Shown: one piece after another, positions 29,389-39,634 of the stretch | How the letters are laid out: each line of letters starts with the position of its first letter | Numbering within the stretch: position 1 is the stretch's first letter | From: Apodospora peruviana | Lineage: Eukaryota; Ascomycota; Sordariomycetes; Sordariales; Lasiosphaeriaceae | DNA: 64,000 nucleotides | NCBI GenBank assembly: GCA_033439685.1 | Contig: JAUEDM010000008.1 | Span: 1,240,001 to 1,304,000, forward strand | Direction: 5' to 3' | The notes under the pieces: model-generated | The model's database searches: none | What the model was told of the DNA's origin: nothing | What the model saw: only the letters and a program-made list of their open reading frames with translations | Program-made: the position numbers and the translations under genes

Positions 29389-31663
29389 TCACAAAACAGA
29401 AACCAGCCCCTCATACGCCCGCTCTACCGTCCGGCTGCCCATTCCCGGCAGCATCCTCAGTTGCGCCAAGGACGCAACCGTACTCGACTCCTCATCACCC
29501 CTAAGATTGAGGTGGTCAACCAGGTCCTGTGCCTTCTTGGACCCAAATCCATGCAGACCCTTGATCAGCGCCAGATCGCGAGAGTTGATGATGTTCAACA
29601 GTTGCCGTGTCCGTGGCGAAGTTGGTCCGTCACCATCCACCTCTGTCCAGACCTTTTTTGCCGTCTTCGTTTTCTGCGACATCGCATCCTTACCCCGAAC
29701 GGGCTTCTGATCGGCATCATCCTCGACATCTGCCTCGGTGCCCTCGTGGTATTCATCATCGTCTTCCCTCGCCGTATGCCTTACTTTCCGCACGGCAGCC
29801 TTTTGGTCAACGTCCATGGCCACCATACCCGAGCTGCTATCACCTCCAATCTTACCAGAAGCACCAGCCAGTTTCGCCCGCAACCTCTCAATCTTGCCGA
29901 GCAGTTTCACTTGTCCTGGAAAATAAGCCAACGCCTGCTCGTAAAAATGCAGCGCACCTTCGTCGTCACCTCGCTCCTTGGCTTGTCGCGCCTGCAGAAG
30001 ACAGCGTAACCCGTCCGAACGCGCGTCATCGTTACGGCTATCGCTTTCGATTCGCCGTTCAAGTGCCTCGAGTCGTCGCTGAACTTCGTCCGTGATCTGG
30101 CTCTGCAGAGGTGCGGTGGACACCTGGACAGTCACAGACTGTGGGGCCGGAGCCGCCTCCGCCTCCGCGGCCGCGGCCACAGCGGCGCGGTTTTCAAGAA
30201 TCTCGGCCACCTTCTTCTCCACCATGGCTTCTATCTGCGCGGCAGATATCGACAACTGCGGGGACGGTTGCGCTGCTGCTGGCCGACCGAGAGTCTGTTG
30301 AGTCGGGCGGGCCAGCTTCGAGGGTCGCGAGGACAGCACATCGGATTGGTCGGATGGTCTCTTGATCGTAACGCGAGACGGCGGCGCGATGTTCGGCTTG
30401 GCGCCCTTATCGGTGTAAACACTGAAGGCCTTGATCGGCTTGTCGGAGGCTTTGGCCGCGGGATCAACAGCAGCAGTGCCGCTAAGCACATTATGAGCGT
30501 TGGCTAGCGGCCGAAGGGGCTGTCGTTTCATAGCTGTGGCTGCAGTCCCGGAATTAGTGCGAGGAGGCTGCTTGAACACGACCTCGTTCTCGATCTCGCG
30601 GACCTCGATGCGTTTCGCACGGGAGCTGACATTGAGACTACTGAGCGTGTCAAGGTGGTAGCTGCGCATAGGCGCCAGGTTGAGGATCATGATGGTGATG
30701 CCGTTATTCTGGCCCAGAGACAGGATCCGCGTCATCTTGGACTCGCGGTACGGGATGCGCCGGTCTCCACGTGAGATGGCGTCTATACACTGGCTGAGCA
30801 CGAACAAACTCTTGTTAATGGCTGCAGATTCAATGAGTCTCTGCTTGCCGTTCTCCGTCCGGCGGTTGTCCTCGGATCCGGCCAGGTCAATCGCGGACGC
30901 CGTGCTCTCCCGCACCATGTCTCCGGTGGTCTGCGTGACCTTGACACGCAGAATGGCGTGACTCCTGCTGCTATGGGCGTTAAGCTTCGTGGAAGCGGTG
31001 ACACGATTATTGTTCGCCTCGATGTATAGCCTCTCAAAGTCCTTGAGATCCTCGCACGAGCGCTCCGACAGCCCAACCACGATCGTCTTGCCATCCTTCT
31101 CTCTCAGAGGCAAGCCCGACGGCGTCCGCTTCTCGGGCGGTTCTAACAAGTCGAATACCTTGTCGTTGTAGATCTCGTAGTAAGAAAGCGCCACGTTGAC
31201 TGTCGTCTCCCCGTTCGTGTCCTTGCCGATCTTCTTCCCCCTACGGTAGACGTTGCTTAGCAGTCTGGGGATCACCCCGCGCTCGGCCAACCTGAGACCG
31301 CCGCGCATCGTGTGTGTCTTGCCGGTGCCGGTGACTCCATAGGCAAAGATTGTCACATCTAAGCCTTGGAAGAGAGCTTTGATATGGGGTGCCACTGGTC
31401 GGAAGTCAGTATTCGAATAGGCAGTGGTGGGCCTGAGAGGGGAAGAACTTGCCTTCGGCAGTAAACAGCTCCTCCTGCGTCGTGGTCTGCTCGTAAACGC
31501 TGTTGAAGGCGAAGGAGAACTCCTCCGACTCATTCTTGGGGTTGGGGATCTTGACGACGGTCATCGGCCTCCCCTCCTCGACGGCATCGGCGCGGACGAT
31601 GACATCCTTGTCTAGCTCTTTTTCAAGCAGCGGACGTATCCTGGCGACGACGCGAACAGACAT
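29389..31663 (-). CDS. Kinesin-10/Kid-like motor with C-terminal helix-hairpin-helix
   Basis: Two exons (31453-31663 and 29389-31394) give 738 aa. The motor domain is N-terminal: VRVVARIRPL (strand 1), P-loop GVTGTGKT (90-97), switch I NAHSSRSH, switch II DLAGSE and the YRESKMTRIL helix. A Ser/Pro/Lys-rich neck and a short predicted coiled coil (AAQIEAMVEKKVAEILENR) follow. A TPR-like segment (QARQAKERGDDEGALHFYEQAL) precedes a C-terminal helix-hairpin-helix pair (LIKGLHGFGSKKAQDLVDHL and LRMLPGMGSRTVERAYEG). The combination matches Kid/KIF22 chromokinesins, which bind DNA through the HhH and push chromosome arms along spindle microtubules. The 58-bp intron has a GC-AG boundary: GCAAGT..CCAG restores TAE|VAPHIKALFQG, and no GT site does so. 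Confidence 0.9.
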
Positions 31664-32603
31664 TATGCTGGATGGGGTGAGGGGGGTTAGTACCGAGCCA
31701 ATTGAAAAGAAAGAAAAAAAAGAACGCCGTCGCCAAACATACAAACACACTCGAAACGACTGGAATTGGAAGCAGCGAAAGCTCAGAAGTGAACTGGGGA
31801 AGAAAAGCAAAACCCAATTGCACACTGTTCGTGGCTGGCCCTTGCTCGCTGACAGATTGAGGGATTCTGTTTTGGTTAGTGTCGCATTTTTAGCGCAAAC
31901 ACATCACTGCAGCAACGAGCTGCGGGGGACGGTGGACGAACGTGGTGGGGCACCAAAATACGTAGGGGATTTGAAGATACCGGTAACATCCACGAGCTCC
32001 AACCAACAAGAGCTTGAAATACCTAGCTCAAATGTGAATACTCAATTGGGACTCGGAGTATAATCGATGTGTTCAAATTGCAGCAGTGCGGCTTTTGTAA
32101 ACTCATTTCTCCATTGCGTTGGCAAGCAGGTGAGAAGCCATCAAACCGAATCCGATATCTTCAGGCGGTTCTTTATTCGGGTGTGGTGTTTTAGGTGGAG
32201 CTCCTTGTACGGACGGGAAGGAGGGGCATGTTGCGGTCGAAGGAGCAAATATCATTTGGCGAGTTCCGTAATTCACATAGTTGGCAATATTCGCGAAAGT
32301 ATGAGGATAAAGGCCATCAATCTGTTTGTCTTCCTTTTTTAAAATGCAGGAGCTCTTCACTGCAGTGCTGTCCACTTCCAGGCTGTAAGGCCAGAGGCTC
32401 TGACGTACCGAGAGCTTAGAACTGGTCCGTGCGGAACTTCAATTGGCGGTTCATCGCTCCAAGCTCTTGTCCGAGCTTTGAAGCCAATTACCGTCCAATT
32501 TTCTGACAAGGCCAAAAATCGGACGGGAGCTTCCAAGGTCCATCCTCTGGCGTCATCATCAACAAACCTGCGACCGTAGCCCGAAGCCCAAGCCCACGCA
32601 ACC
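31664..32603. other. Divergent promoter region between kinesin and AIM24
   Basis: 940 bp shared 5' flank of two divergently transcribed genes. Several short open frames are present, but none has domain content. No TATA box stands out on either side. Confidence 0.5.
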
Positions 32604-33904
32604 ATGCGCGGTCAGTCCCCCTTGGTCAGGGGAGCGCGCGCAGCGAGATTGAGCCCTACGAGGACAAGACCGGGCTTCGTCTGCTGGCAATGTCGAGCCA
32701 TCCAAATCAGCGCATTCCCGACCACAGAATCGCGCCCGGCCGCAGATGCATTCGGAGCCTCGTCCGCAGGATCGAGGGACTCGGCAGGTAGACATTGAGG
32801 CCGACCTCTGTGGTTTCTGTGTAAGCGCTGACATTTCGCAGATGCTCGGTTTGAGGTTCTCGGGTCGCCCTCCTCCCTCCTCTCAGTTACCCTTTCCGCC
32901 TCACAGCGACTCTACACAAGAAGGGGAACACTTGTCTCGGTTGCCGGCAAGGTAGAAAATGTATGGGACACCATGAACATTCACCTCCCACTCCGCCATA
33001 GCCACGCTGACACTTTTTGCTTCTCTAGGCGCAATCGACGCTCTCGATCCTCTCTCCCCTCCGGCGCGCATTCCTCGGCATACCCTTTCTCTACCAGCGC
33101 ATCTCCTCGACGACCCCGATCACCGCCCTCATAGGCACCAAGTCTCCCTCCACCACCTTCTCCGTCCTCCACCTGGATGGCACAACCGACTGGATGGTCG
33201 CACAGCGCAACGCGCTTCTCGCATGGACAGGCCACACGCTCTCACCAACACCACGCATCCAGCGGGGTCTCTCGGCAGCGCACTGGGGCAACACGCATCT
33301 CACCGGCCGTGGGCTGGCGGCGCTCTCTGCGCCAGGCCAGGTGTATGAGCTGACGCTCGGAGAAGGCGAGGAGATCGTCCTGCATCCGTCGCACGTGGTA
33401 GCCTACTCCATCACTAAGAATCCACCGCTGCCGTTCCGCCTCAGGAGTACGAGGCTAAACCTGCAGCTCCCCTCGGTCCCGGCTTCGGTCAGCTCCGCGG
33501 CCGGAAGCCTAGTGCCGGAGGGTGTGTCTCGCTTCTGGCGGGCCATGAGAGACACAGATACGTACAAGTTTGTGGCCAGGCTATTGTTTGGTCTGAGAAC
33601 ATCGGCGAGGCGGTCGATTTGGGGCGACAGGCTGTTCTTGCAGTTCCGCGGGCCGTCCACCATTCTCATGTCCAGTCGCGGTGTGAGAGTCAGCGATGTG
33701 CTGACAAGGGACGACGTCAACGAGATTGCTGATACCGAGGCTGGAGTGGTACCTGCCGCTGTGGAGCTTGCGACCAAGCCTAAGGTGCTCGAGGATACGC
33801 CGAGGGCTGAGGAGAAGCCAGTGGCGATCCGTGTTGCTACTGTTGGCAAGGACGGAAAGGTCAGCTTCGAGGACGCCAAAGATCTACATGAGTTTGTTCG
33901 GTGA
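32604..33904 (+). CDS. AIM24: Mitochondrial AIM24 family protein
   Basis: Three exons, 32604-32787, 32842-32960 and 33029-33904, give 392 aa. The N-terminus (about 1-40; Arg/Ser/Thr-rich, ending CWQCRAIQIS) is a mitochondrial presequence. The AIM24/TRAP-like beta-roll domain follows: FEVLGSPSSLLSVTLSASQ, YTRRGTLVSVAGKVENAQST across the second junction, PFLYQRISSTTPITALIGTK, LHLDGTTDWMVAQRNALLAWTGHTL and RGLAALSAPGQVYELTLGEGE. In yeast AIM24 is an inner-membrane-associated protein needed for MICOS integrity and respiratory-chain homeostasis. Both introns (54 and 68 bp) are GT-AG; junction choice is fixed by the family sequence. Residue spacing is normal for the family. Confidence 0.93.
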
Positions 33905-34191
33905 TGCTATGGTCGGCTCTGGGTCACAAGCAGAGATAGCGTGGTTAGCCACCCTGTATTTATTTTGTACTGATTAGACGTCTACTGCCCCTTAAACAAA
34001 GTCAGTGGCTACAATGGAGCATCTCATATCTCTCCTTGCCAATGCCCGTTCTGTACGCCTTTGTCATAAATAGCCCATTTGTGTTTCCGTCTCCTCTGTG
34101 TTCAGTCCAGCTCTGTCCGACAAGAAAACCCTATAAAACTCCCAGCCAAACACAATACAATTTATACAATTGATACTCGTCGCTCTCGCTA

Positions 34192-36369
34192 TCACTGCTC
34201 AAGTCTTTTACCCTGAACCAGTGACCAGCACAACCTCATCCCGGTGCCCATGGATGCGGTATCGACCTCGTCGCTGGTCGCCCATTTCTGCTGCGGCTTG
34301 CCCGTCGCGTCGGAGGAGTCGATCATGTCATCATCATCGGCATCGATTATTAGATCGAAGCGGTGGACGTGCATTGTTAGTTTTAGGTGCGAAAACACCC
34401 AAGGAACGGTGCCCAGCGCACCGACGGTTTTAAGTCGCGGTGTGATGGCTGCTTCGGCTTCTGCAACTGCAGTGACTTCCGCTTCGGCCCCTTTTTCTGC
34501 TGCGATTGTTGCTGCCGCTTTCTTTCCTCCCCTCTTCTTCTTCTGCCTTTCTTTGCGGAGAGGTTTGTCCGGACCGAAGACAGCATCCGCATCAACCCCT
34601 AGCAACTCCGATGTGAACTTTGCGGCAGCTGCCTTGTTCCGCTCCTGAGGCGCAGAAGCGGAGGCGTCTGACACTGAAGGCAGCGTGTAACTAGGAAACT
34701 CCCACATGTTTGCCAACAGGCCCTTGGCAGGTCGACGGTGGAGGAGATATCGCCCGTCCGACGAGCGGCGTACGGCACAGACGAGACATTCCTCCTCGCG
34801 GGTCTTCTTCTTGGGATGCCGCAGCGGAAACCTTTTGGCGTGGTTGGCGATTACCTCCAATTCGCGTTTGGTGAGATCTCTTGTTGCTGGTGAGGGTTCG
34901 CCGTTGGTTGTCACGGTGGCAATGAGGTCGGCCATGTTTTCCACAATCGCGTGGACACCGGTCACAATCGCTTGCAAAGGAGGCAGTTTTCTGTCCTCTT
35001 CTTGTTGCACGACCTTCTCGATCGGCTCGCACAGCGTGCACAGGTCCTCAATATCTCCTACCGCCGACGTCGTCGAGCCATTCGTAGCGACAGTAGTCAA
35101 GGCGTACCCTTCGCCATAGGCGCGACACGTAGACGTGATCGGACACTGCGAGCAGCTGGGCTTTGGCGTGCAAACGGTACTGCCCAGCTCCATCAACGCC
35201 TGGCCCCATCTCCCGGGGCGGTCGCTCTCGTTCTTTACCAGAGTATCTTCAGTATCGTTGCCATCCTCCACCACCTGTTTAACCAGCACATCGGCCGCTT
35301 GCCACAGCACATCAACGACCTTCTTGTTCGTCTTCACGTCACCCAGAATCCCCAACTGCCGGCTCAGCACCCTCAGCACATTCCCGTCCACCATGGGCGC
35401 CGCGCGACCAAACACAATCGCAGAAATCGCGCCGGCCGTATACCTCCCAACCCCAGGAATCTTGGCCTCCAGCTCGGCAACGTCAGCCGGAAGCAGGCCC
35501 TTCATGTTGCAATCCGCAACAACGAGCTTCGCCGCCGCGTGGATGCGCTCCGCGCGGCTGTAATACCCGAGCCCGCGCCACGCAGCCAGCAGCTCGTCGT
35601 GCGTTGCGGCTGCCAGGTCCTGGATGGTCGGCCACTTGACCATCCAGCGGGTCCAGTACTCCTTGACCACGGCGACGCGCGTCTGCTGCAGCATGATCTC
35701 GGAGATCCAGACCTCGTAGGCGCGCCGCTCGAGCGCCTGTCGCAGTTCTTTTTCGCCGTCGTACTGCGTCGGATCGATCCAGGCTTTGCGCCACGGCATG
35801 GCTCGCGCCGTGCTCACGCCGTCAAACCAGGCCAGCAAGGCTCCACGCGCGGAGAAGCTCGTCAGCCCGTGAAGAAGCAGCGGGCGGTGGTAGACGAGGG
35901 AATGCTGTGAGCTGCGGGCATGTGCGGGAATTGAAGAACAAAGCGCGTCAACATCATGGCCATCAGCCTCCCCAGAAAAGAGACGCTCGGATAGCTCCCG
36001 CGCTGCAGTGTTCTTCTGGGCGGTGGTCAATCTCTTCTTGTTTGGTGGGTTTATTTTCCGTCGTTTAGTTGGTTGATTATCGCTCTCATCTTGGAGATCT
36101 AGGTCCATGTCATCATTGGCAATGTCAGACAGAAGCTGTGTCCGAGAAGAGACATAGTGCGCACTGTTTAAGTTGCTAGACGCGTTGCTCGCGCTGCTTG
36201 ATATTTCACTCAAGCTGCTGGATATGTCGCTCAGGCTGCTGGACGCGTCGTCGTCGTCTGGGACTTGAAGGTTCAGCTTGGAACTCGCCTTTATTGCTGC
36301 TAGCCTTTTTGAGCCCGCCCTTGTCGGATTGGGTACCGAACCCATTCCTGGCTCATTTTTCCGAGCCAT
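34192..36369 (-). CDS. myh1: A/G-specific adenine DNA glycosylase (MutY/MUTYH homologue)
   Basis: 725 aa, intronless. It removes adenine mispaired with 8-oxoguanine or guanine. The first about 110 residues are disordered: an acidic/Ser repeat (SLSDISSSLSEISSS), then a basic patch QPTKRRKINPPNKKR that may be a nuclear signal. The glycosylase core has AMPWRK, EIMLQQTRV (catalytic Glu about 223), GLGYYSRAERIH, HhH IPGVGRYTAGAI (about 303) and catalytic D328 in MVDGNVLRV. The [4Fe-4S] cluster cysteines lie in CTPKPSCSQCPITSTC (C-x6-C-x2-C-x5-C). A long interdomain connector leads to a NUDIX-like domain (RRPAKGLLANMWEFPSYTLP .. VFSHLKLTMHVH). That domain contains a Lys/Ala-rich insertion (RKERQKKKRGGKKAAATIAAEK) making the protein longer than human MUTYH (about 535 aa). 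It converges with AIM24. Confidence 0.95.
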   Translation of the reverse strand: MARKNEPGMGSVPNPTRAGSKRLAAIKASSKLNLQVPDDDDASSSLSDISSSLSEISSSASNASSNLNSAHYVSSRTQLLSDIANDDMDLDLQDESDNQPTKRRKINPPNKKRLTTAQKNTAARELSERLFSGEADGHDVDALCSSIPAHARSSQHSLVYHRPLLLHGLTSFSARGALLAWFDGVSTARAMPWRKAWIDPTQYDGEKELRQALERRAYEVWISEIMLQQTRVAVVKEYWTRWMVKWPTIQDLAAATHDELLAAWRGLGYYSRAERIHAAAKLVVADCNMKGLLPADVAELEAKIPGVGRYTAGAISAIVFGRAAPMVDGNVLRVLSRQLGILGDVKTNKKVVDVLWQAADVLVKQVVEDGNDTEDTLVKNESDRPGRWGQALMELGSTVCTPKPSCSQCPITSTCRAYGEGYALTTVATNGSTTSAVGDIEDLCTLCEPIEKVVQQEEDRKLPPLQAIVTGVHAIVENMADLIATVTTNGEPSPATRDLTKRELEVIANHAKRFPLRHPKKKTREEECLVCAVRRSSDGRYLLHRRPAKGLLANMWEFPSYTLPSVSDASASAPQERNKAAAAKFTSELLGVDADAVFGPDKPLRKERQKKKRGGKKAAATIAAEKGAEAEVTAVAEAEAAITPRLKTVGALGTVPWVFSHLKLTMHVHRFDLIIDADDDDMIDSSDATGKPQQKWATSDEVDTASMGTGMRLCWSLVQGKRLEQ

Positions 36370-37082
36370 AATTCATTCGGGGCGTCAACTACGTTTTCGC
36401 TTCGTTTGCGACTTCTTGTCTCCCTGACGATTGAGACGCGTTGGGGTCGAGGCGGTGTCGCGTTGAGCTACGGATACCACTATGCCTATTCAAGCTAACG
36501 CACTGGAACCCTAACCCCTAATAGTAGTAAGTACTTTACCTACTTAAGTTACGTCTTACGGTGAACTGAGGTTTAAGTTCGACCCCGTTTCCTGGATTTT
36601 ATAAACACTATTTACTAACGGAGTAGATAGTAGTACCCCCTTAATCTAGTTTACATCAGCAGGTCCAGCTGTTGGTGTTTACTCGGATCTGCGGTGAGGT
36701 ACCTTCTGTTCTGGCCTGGAGTAAGTGCTTGCGGGAAAATTCGGTACTTGTTCTGGTTCAAGACGGTAGTATCCCAGTCCCTTATTTGATATTACGCAAA
36801 TATCAACCGGGAAGTATCCCAGATTGCCCATAAAGATAGAGCAAATCAACTTATACAAAATGTTCCTTGGCTTCTAGCCTAAACCAAGTATCGGTACCTG
36901 AATGCACCCCACGGAAACAATGAATCGCGAGGGGGCAGGTCCCGGAATAGAATTCTTCCAGGAGAATACAAGTCCCTTCCACGTTGCTCCATTTATAAAT
37001 AACTCTGTGCCCCAACAATCCCGCAAAAGGTACAGTCGTTCTTTGTTGCTCAAGTCCACTGACGACACGCGCCATTGGCGAT
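36370..37082. other. Divergent intergenic region upstream of MutY and the Cys-rich protein
   Basis: 713 bp with AT-rich sequence at 36480-36640. The only telomere-like word is a single CCCTAACCCC near 36510, not an array. It contains the TATA box listed separately. No gene seen. Confidence 0.6.
36994..36999 (+). promoter_or_regulatory. TATA box of the eight-cysteine secreted protein gene
   Basis: TATAAA within ATTTATAAATAACT, 89 bp upstream of the ATG at 37083. The position suits a core promoter. Confidence 0.55.
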
Positions 37083-37581
37083 ATGCATCTCTCCATTCCC
37101 CTCCTGTCCTGCGTCGGCATGGCAATCCTGGCACAGGCAGCCCCCTACGTCGACTACGGGCCCTGCGACTACAATGGCAACGATAATTGCAGAGAGATCA
37201 TGGAGAACACGGCCTGCTTTTTAAACCCAACGAGCGCGGAACAGATCTTCAAGTGCATATCAGGTGGTGCATCTGGGGTACGAATATATCGCCCTATCCA
37301 ATGATTGTGGTGGCCAGTTCAGCTAATTCATAACGGCATTAGGTCTGCGCGTGCTACGGATGCCTGGGATATCAACCCGTTGGCGATATACTATCACAAT
37401 CGAGTGCTTGCGTGTAAGTGCGGTCATTGGGTCAAGACAGACATAGGTCCTTGGGATATCACTGGGAAGCAATCGACTTCATACTAATATCACAAACAAC
37501 AGAGGCGTGCCCACGGCAGTGCTGGCGCCGGCCCCTGACGCTACAGTCCCAGCCGTCGCCGCGCATCGCACCGATGTATGA
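37083..37581 (+). CDS. Small secreted cysteine-rich protein (eight mature Cys)
   Basis: Three exons (37083-37277, 37343-37413, 37503-37581) give 114 aa. Signal peptide at about 1-20 (ending QAAP). The mature chain has eight cysteines at 28, 36, 45, 58, 67, 69, 72 and 88, including a CACYGC knot spanning the first junction, then a Pro/Ala/Val tail with no cysteine. Both introns are GT-AG (65 and 89 bp), and the second has an ACTAAT branch-point-like element before the acceptor. Joining them adds four cysteines to the four of exon 1, an even number, which supports the model. An alternative is a shorter protein ending at TAA directly after CV if intron 2 is retained. Size, secretion and Cys density are those of effector-like proteins; the family is unrecognised. 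Confidence 0.7.
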
Positions 37582-38284
37582 ATATCAGTGGTTGATCCGA
37601 GAAGCATGATAGATATGATAAGATCTGGTGTGGTGGACATATTTGCAGCTTTGAGTTTATGGTGTCCCCCACGGTGCATTTGGGAAAAGAAACCAGCGGT
37701 GCTTCTTACAGCTCGCTCACCAGTGTCGGGACCTCTCTTCACACAGGAGGAGTGTATGGAAGCGGAAGGAAAGGCATCTCGCTAGCCAAACGAGGTACAG
37801 AGTAACCGGGATGGGAATGGTGCTCAACTAAAAATTCCAAAACCAAAGGGAGCTTCGAGAGGACAACCCGTCCAACCGTTATGGTTTCCCAAGTAATCGG
37901 TGTCATATGCATTACAAACCGGAGAAACCACGCTTATTATGCAGGTCGATGGAGGAGTCGTGGAGCAACCCGGGGGGCTGGACCGGAGCTCGCCGACAGA
38001 ATAAGTGGCGATTATCGTGACCTCAACCGTGATAGAGGAGATAACGGCCAGCTCCTAAACGTGTCGAAGAGTGGTGTTCTGTACTGGCTTGATAGATACG
38101 TTCCCAAATTCAAGACTGGAATAAACTCATAAAGCCCATCTTGGCCCTGTTGATTCAAATTCTCCGTATTATCATCTTAAACATATTTTTCGATCACCTC
38201 GTCGTGGATAATCAACCTGTACAAGTAAAACCACGTCCATCTTCCTTTTTACCAACACTACTCAAAACCAAGCCTTCCCCAACC
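37582..38284. other. Intergenic region upstream of the 2OG oxygenase
   Basis: About 700 bp. A short open frame at 37881-38132 has no recognisable content. The frame of the downstream gene is open from about 38141 but has no ATG before 38285. Confidence 0.5.
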
Positions 38285-39394
38285 ATGTCCCTCACCGAGA
38301 CAGAAACCACAGAGCTGAGGCTCTCCTCCGGCAACGGTCCCGTCACCCGCACCATCCTCGCCACGCCGATCCGCGAGGCCAGGCCCGAAGAAGTCCCCAT
38401 CATCAACATCTCCGACATCTTCAGCCCTTCCCAGGCCGCCCGCAAGGCCGTCGCCCTTGAGATTCGCGCCGCGGCCACCAACAATGGCTTCTTCTACATC
38501 AGCGACCACGGCGTGCCGTCAGCAGTCACCTCGCCCGCCTACGAGGCATCTCTATCCTTCTTCTGTCAGCAGCCAGCCCAAAAGGAACCCGCCAACGTCA
38601 GCCACTCCATCTACAAATTCGGGTGGAAACCACCCGCCACCCAGCGCGTCAACCCCTTCGAGGGCATCGACCGGCGCGAGTCTTTTTCCTGGCGCTACGA
38701 TCCCCGATATGACCCGTCGGTCCCTAACGTCTCGGCCATCCCGCCACATATCAGTCGCTTCATCCAGCATGACTCGGACAACTTCCCCTGGAGCGCGGCT
38801 ACGCCACACCTCAAACAGACCGTCATTCCTCTCTTTCAGTCCGTTTTAGGCCTAGGCAGGGCGCTGTTGCGCAGTTTTGCGCTATCCCTGGATCTAGACG
38901 AAAATGCGCTGGACGACAAGTTCACGCATCCCGACGTCGGCATGGCGCTGAACTACTACCCGCCTTTACCGCCAGCAGACGGTAAGAGTGTCAAAGACGT
39001 CTCCATCGGCTCGCACACCGACTTCCAGCTGTTCACCATCCTGATACAAGACTCGGTCGGCGGCCTGCAGGTTCTCAGCCGGTCGGGCCAGTGGCTGTAC
39101 GCGAAGCCGATCCCGGGCACCTTTGTCGTCAACTTTGGCGACTACATGCAGCGCATCACCAACGACCGGTACCCGAGCACCGTCCACCGGGTGCAGAACT
39201 TCAGCGGCCAGGAAAGACTCAGCATGGCCTTCTTCTTTGGGTTCAACCTCAACGAGAGCTGCGCGGTGCTGGATAGCTGCGTAGGCGAGGGTGAGGCCAA
39301 GAAGTACGAGCCGGTTGCGTGCCATGAGTGGACGGCGCGAAGGGTCAAGGCGATGCATGACACCTCTGGCAAGGAAGCGAGAAGTTCAAGTTGA
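38285..39394 (+). CDS. 2-oxoglutarate/Fe(II)-dependent dioxygenase (IPNS-like)
   Basis: 369 aa, intronless; ATG in the strong context ccaaccATG. It has the N-terminal DIOX_N layout (VPIINISDIF .. GFFYISDHGVP) and a C-terminal double-stranded beta-helix. The iron ligands are H244 and D246 in GSHTDFQLFTIL and H301 in VHRVQN; R311 in ERLSM is the 2-oxoglutarate anchor. GDYMQRITNDRYPSTVHRV is a hallmark of the isopenicillin-N-synthase-like superfamily. Such enzymes hydroxylate, desaturate or cyclise small molecules; the substrate cannot be read. No biosynthetic partner is adjacent (neighbours are a secreted protein and a HET gene), so a detoxification or general metabolic role is as likely as secondary metabolism. 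No signal or peroxisomal targeting signal seen. Confidence 0.92.
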   Translation: MSLTETETTELRLSSGNGPVTRTILATPIREARPEEVPIINISDIFSPSQAARKAVALEIRAAATNNGFFYISDHGVPSAVTSPAYEASLSFFCQQPAQKEPANVSHSIYKFGWKPPATQRVNPFEGIDRRESFSWRYDPRYDPSVPNVSAIPPHISRFIQHDSDNFPWSAATPHLKQTVIPLFQSVLGLGRALLRSFALSLDLDENALDDKFTHPDVGMALNYYPPLPPADGKSVKDVSIGSHTDFQLFTILIQDSVGGLQVLSRSGQWLYAKPIPGTFVVNFGDYMQRITNDRYPSTVHRVQNFSGQERLSMAFFFGFNLNESCAVLDSCVGEGEAKKYEPVACHEWTARRVKAMHDTSGKEARSSS

Positions 39395-39634
39395 TCCTAT
39401 GGAGTCATGATAGAAGTGTTAGAAAGATTTTGAAGAGGTTGCTAGAAAGATGAAAGCCACCAAGTTTTGTTGTTCTTCCCAGGAATCGGAACAAATGGGT
39501 ATCCGAAGCAAATGATATGCAATTGTTCAGATCATTTAACCCGTCTTGTTGCTTAAGACAATGCCTCAAACGAATGAAAATCGGTTCAAAGTTGAAAAGG
39601 CTGAGCCCTATTTCAACTTTCAAGCAAAGACGCC

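Noticed and set aside
34951..35910. 319-codon frame antisense to the MutY gene
   Set aside because: Shadow frame rich in Arg/Gln/His; the sense strand encodes the HhH and Fe-S cluster.
36505..36520. CCCTAACCCC as an interstitial telomere repeat
   Set aside because: Only one to two imperfect units, which is expected by chance.
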